Source: Pseudomonas sp. FP198 (lineage in GTDB: Bacteria > Pseudomonadota > Gammaproteobacteria > Pseudomonadales > Pseudomonadaceae). From it: a DNA stretch of 64,000 nucleotides. The stretch spans positions 4,022,501 to 4,086,500 of the forward strand of contig NZ_CP117452.1 in the NCBI RefSeq assembly GCF_030687895.1, read 5' to 3'. Below are positions 62,260-64,000 of the stretch, piece after piece. Below the pieces are notes generated by a model. The model saw only the letters and a list, made by a program, of their open reading frames with translations. It ran no database searches and was not told the DNA's origin. Both the position numbers and the translations under genes were made by a program. Every line of letters starts with the position of its first letter. Within the stretch, counting starts at the first letter, position 1.

Positions 62260-62601
62260 TCAGGCCTGCAGGCGACGGATCTCCTGCTTGACGCCCCACC
62301 CTTCAATGATGCCACCCAGTGGCTCAACCACCGCCTCGAAGTTCAGTTCGAAGTCACCTATATCGTCGTATGTGGCGTACATCACCCGGCTCAGTTCCAG
62401 TGACCAGGCACCATCTTCCCGAGCGCTGATCTGCGCATTCAAAGATTCTCCCCGAAAATGACCTGCCGCCCTGCGCGCCCGTTCCTCGTCGGGAAAAATG
62501 GCGTAGAACTCGATGGGATGGAATTGGGAGAAATCGAAACCGCCTTCTTTCATGCGGCGCAACACGCTGGTGCTGATATCTTCTTGATAGGCTGTGCTCA
62601 T
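62260..62601 (-). CDS. rraB: Ribonuclease E inhibitor RraB family protein
   Basis: A 113-residue protein with the RraB fold (MKEGGFDFSQFHPIEFYAIFP, EERARRAAGHFRGESL, YDDIGDFELNFEAVVEPLGG). E. coli RraB binds and restrains RNase E; in Pseudomonas the role is inferred from the fold. It is a single gene starting at ATG 62601 with GAGGA upstream and its own terminator. Confidence 0.88.
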   Translation of the reverse strand: MSTAYQEDISTSVLRRMKEGGFDFSQFHPIEFYAIFPDEERARRAAGHFRGESLNAQISAREDGAWSLELSRVMYATYDDIGDFELNFEAVVEPLGGIIEGWGVKQEIRRLQA

Positions 62602-62804
62602 GAAACGTCCTCCTCAGAACCGATGGATAGACTTTCCGTCTTCCCGTGCATGCAACCAGCGGTTACAAGCGATACGGCATCAAATGACCGTCGGGACACA
62701 AGCATGTAGCTGACAAGACCGGACCTTGGCGATCCTTTCGCTGATCTCGATTGCAGAGTAGCGTCAAGTCAGTGCGACTGCCAAGCGGGACCAGACAATG
62801 AATT

Positions 62805-63041
62805 TCATGAAACCGGTTTAATGCTGATGATTTCAATGCTGTTCTGGGTTTTCAGGCTCTTGACCGTGGGGTCGTCGGTGCGGCCCTCCAGGTCGTTGAG
62901 GTCTAGCTCTTTCGAGAGAGGTACCAGCTTTTCACGAATCAGTTGTGCCGCTTGTTCCATCGTGGGCTCCTGGGCGTAATCAAACTGCTCGGCGATCGTT
63001 TCGCCGTGATCGTCAACGAAGATGATTTCCCACTTTTGCAT
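62805..63041 (-). CDS. Small conserved hypothetical protein
   Basis: A 78-residue acidic protein (MQKWEIIFVDDHGETIAEQF, then helical ending in IEIISIKPVS). AAGGAGAC lies about eight bases upstream of ATG 63041; the frame is open to 63152, which would run over a neighbouring terminator. No domain is recognised. It appears soluble with no cysteine, and lies between rraB and the START protein gene. Confidence 0.72.
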   Translation of the reverse strand: MQKWEIIFVDDHGETIAEQFDYAQEPTMEQAAQLIREKLVPLSKELDLNDLEGRTDDPTVKSLKTQNSIEIISIKPVS

Positions 63042-63136
63042 CAGTGTCTCCTTGCTCGATGGAATGGCCTGGCTTACCTCTATCTCGACATTGGCGGCGA
63101 AACAATCGTTCCGCTGAGTTCGTTGAGGGCACATAC

Positions 63137-63163
63137 GAAAAAACCGCCTCAAGGGCGGTTTTT
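63137..63163. terminator. Rho-independent terminator between two small genes
   Basis: AAAAAACCGCC, loop TCAA, GGGCGGTTTTT. It is usable in both directions because of A and T tracts, and ends the START-protein transcript before the 78-residue gene. Confidence 0.8.
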
Positions 63164-63179
63164 CTTGGAGTGACCAGGA

Positions 63180-63788
63180 CTATTTTTCGGCGCGTTCTTT
63201 CAACGCTTTCAGGGTATTGAACGGCGCATCCACCACGAACTTGTTAGCCAGCCAGGACGGAACGTCGCCCCCCGGCTCGGTATGGACCTGGTAAATCACC
63301 TCGACCTGATCCGCGCCCTTGGGAGTGAATTTCCAGAAACCGTCGACTTTTGCCACTCGCACGAAACCTTTTTCTTCAGGCGCGTAAGTGGGTACGCCCT
63401 CGAGTTTGCGGGTCAGGCTGCCATCCGCGCCTTCAATGGTAGTGACTTTCAGGACGGAGTCGCGCGGCTCGACTGGCCATGGCGTGTTGAACCGCGTGTA
63501 GGTCCAACTCTGGTCACCTTCGTGCTTGAGCAGCTTCTGGCTCTTGCATTCATGAATCCAGGCACAGGCGCCCGATACGTCCTCCTGCAAGGCTCGCAAC
63601 TTCGCCATGGTGGTCTTCATGACGGTCACGCCTTGGTAGGCCTTGTACTTGGAACCGCTGACTTCACTGAGTGAAACCTTGATACCTTCCTTTTCCTTGG
63701 CAACCTGCCAATCCTCAGCCTGGGCTGTAGCCGTCGCCAACAAAACGGTCAAACCACACAACACAGCCATACGATGCAGCGAACCCAT
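63180..63788 (-). CDS. Secreted START-domain lipid-binding protein
   Basis: A 202-residue protein with a signal peptide (MGSLHRMAVLCGLTVLLATA, cleaved near AQA-EDW) and a START/Bet-v-1-like fold (VAKEKEGIKVSLSEVSGSKY, PWPVEPRDSVLKVTT, GFWKFTPKGADQVEVIYQVH). START domains carry lipids or hydrophobic ligands; a periplasmic role is expected here. Two cysteines (ACAWIHECK) could form a disulfide. Function in Pseudomonas is unknown to me. Confidence 0.87.
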   Translation of the reverse strand: MGSLHRMAVLCGLTVLLATATAQAEDWQVAKEKEGIKVSLSEVSGSKYKAYQGVTVMKTTMAKLRALQEDVSGACAWIHECKSQKLLKHEGDQSWTYTRFNTPWPVEPRDSVLKVTTIEGADGSLTRKLEGVPTYAPEEKGFVRVAKVDGFWKFTPKGADQVEVIYQVHTEPGGDVPSWLANKFVVDAPFNTLKALKERAEK

Positions 63789-63827
63789 AATTGTTTTCCT
63801 TGTTTTCGAAGTTCCGATCTTGACGCA

Positions 63828-64000
63828 TTACGCTGCCGTGACTTGCTCCCACCAACCGATCAGTCGAATGGCTTCTTCGCTGCTGTGGCCACAGACCTCG
63901 ATGTCAGCCTCAAACGCCGAGCACACCGCAGGGCGATCGGCCCGGCCGAATATCTGGCACAGATTGTCGACCGACAACTGCACGCAACGCTCGCCCGCCG
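63828..64000 (-). CDS. YkgJ-family cysteine-cluster protein, C-terminal part
   Basis: On the minus strand a frame enters from the right edge and ends at TAA (63828-63830). The last 57 residues hold ERCVQLSVDNLCQIF and RPAVCSAFEADIEVCG, the cysteine pattern of the YkgJ (UPF0153) zinc- or iron-binding family. The N-terminal part and start are outside the window. Confidence 0.85.
   Translation of the reverse strand, partial: AGERCVQLSVDNLCQIFGRADRPAVCSAFEADIEVCGHSSEEAIRLIGWWEQVTAA

Overview
The window is high-GC bacterial chromosome that reads as Pseudomonas, most likely the P. fluorescens group. The indications are a complete fpvGHJK-fpvCDEF set, the AcnD/PrpF type of methylcitrate cycle, ThrH, a 4Fe-4S CysH, a PabB-type synthase, and two abundant REP/REPIN families (GTGGGAGCGAGCYTGCTCGCGA and GTGGCGAGGGAGCTTGCTCC) scattered between genes. 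I see no prophage, integrase, IS element or CRISPR array. It looks like core and near-core genome with small accessory insertions.

Layout. 0-7.4 kb: the end of a secreted protein, a TetR/SDR/GST-kappa-like cluster, aminopeptidase P, a stand-alone cysteine desulfurase, a LysE exporter, a small lipoprotein, and a divergent monooxygenase/soxR pair with a visible SoxR box. 7.7-13.9 kb: eight tightly coupled genes matching the pyoverdine-iron release and import operon (FpvG reductase, FpvH/J/K accessory proteins, FpvC/F binding proteins, FpvD/E ABC importer). 13.9-14.5 kb: five tandem REPINs. 14.5-21.4 kb: prpR-prpB-prpC-acnD-prpF for propionate oxidation, with a palindromic operator. 21.6-24.7 kb: a three-gene operon of retropepsin-like protease, 7TM protein with a transglutaminase-like domain, and ATP-grasp ligase (RloABC type). 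25-28 kb: pabB, thrH, cysH. 28.4-30.7 kb: an NCS1 permease and a hydantoin-racemase-like enzyme. 30.9-35.6 kb: a divergent LysR/SDR pair, a HAD hydrolase, and a run of small low-complexity proteins. 35.8-38 kb: a hybrid histidine kinase. 38.1-39.9 kb: an arsR-reductase-monooxygenase group with two matching operators. 40-44.2 kb: SUFU-domain protein, a divergent DapF-like epimerase with its HTH regulator, a DUF2834 protein and a DMT exporter. 44.4-49.8 kb: a hydroxyacid catabolic cluster (2-hydroxyacid dehydrogenase, SDR, FAH hydrolase, MFS) with a divergent AraC regulator; the FAH gene is interrupted by one in-frame TGA. 50-64 kb: housekeeping and small genes, including UvsE, tRNA-Ser(GGA), an acyltransferase, CorA, a two-gene beta-oxidation operon, a cytochrome c fusion, RraB and a START protein, ending in a truncated YkgJ-type protein.

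Functional threads. Iron and redox (fpv operon, soxR, arsR group), short-chain and fatty acyl catabolism (prp cluster, FadB/thiolase pair, crotonase), and several regulator/target pairs whose operators can be read directly. Two racemase/epimerase-type enzymes each lack one of the two catalytic cysteines expected for their families.
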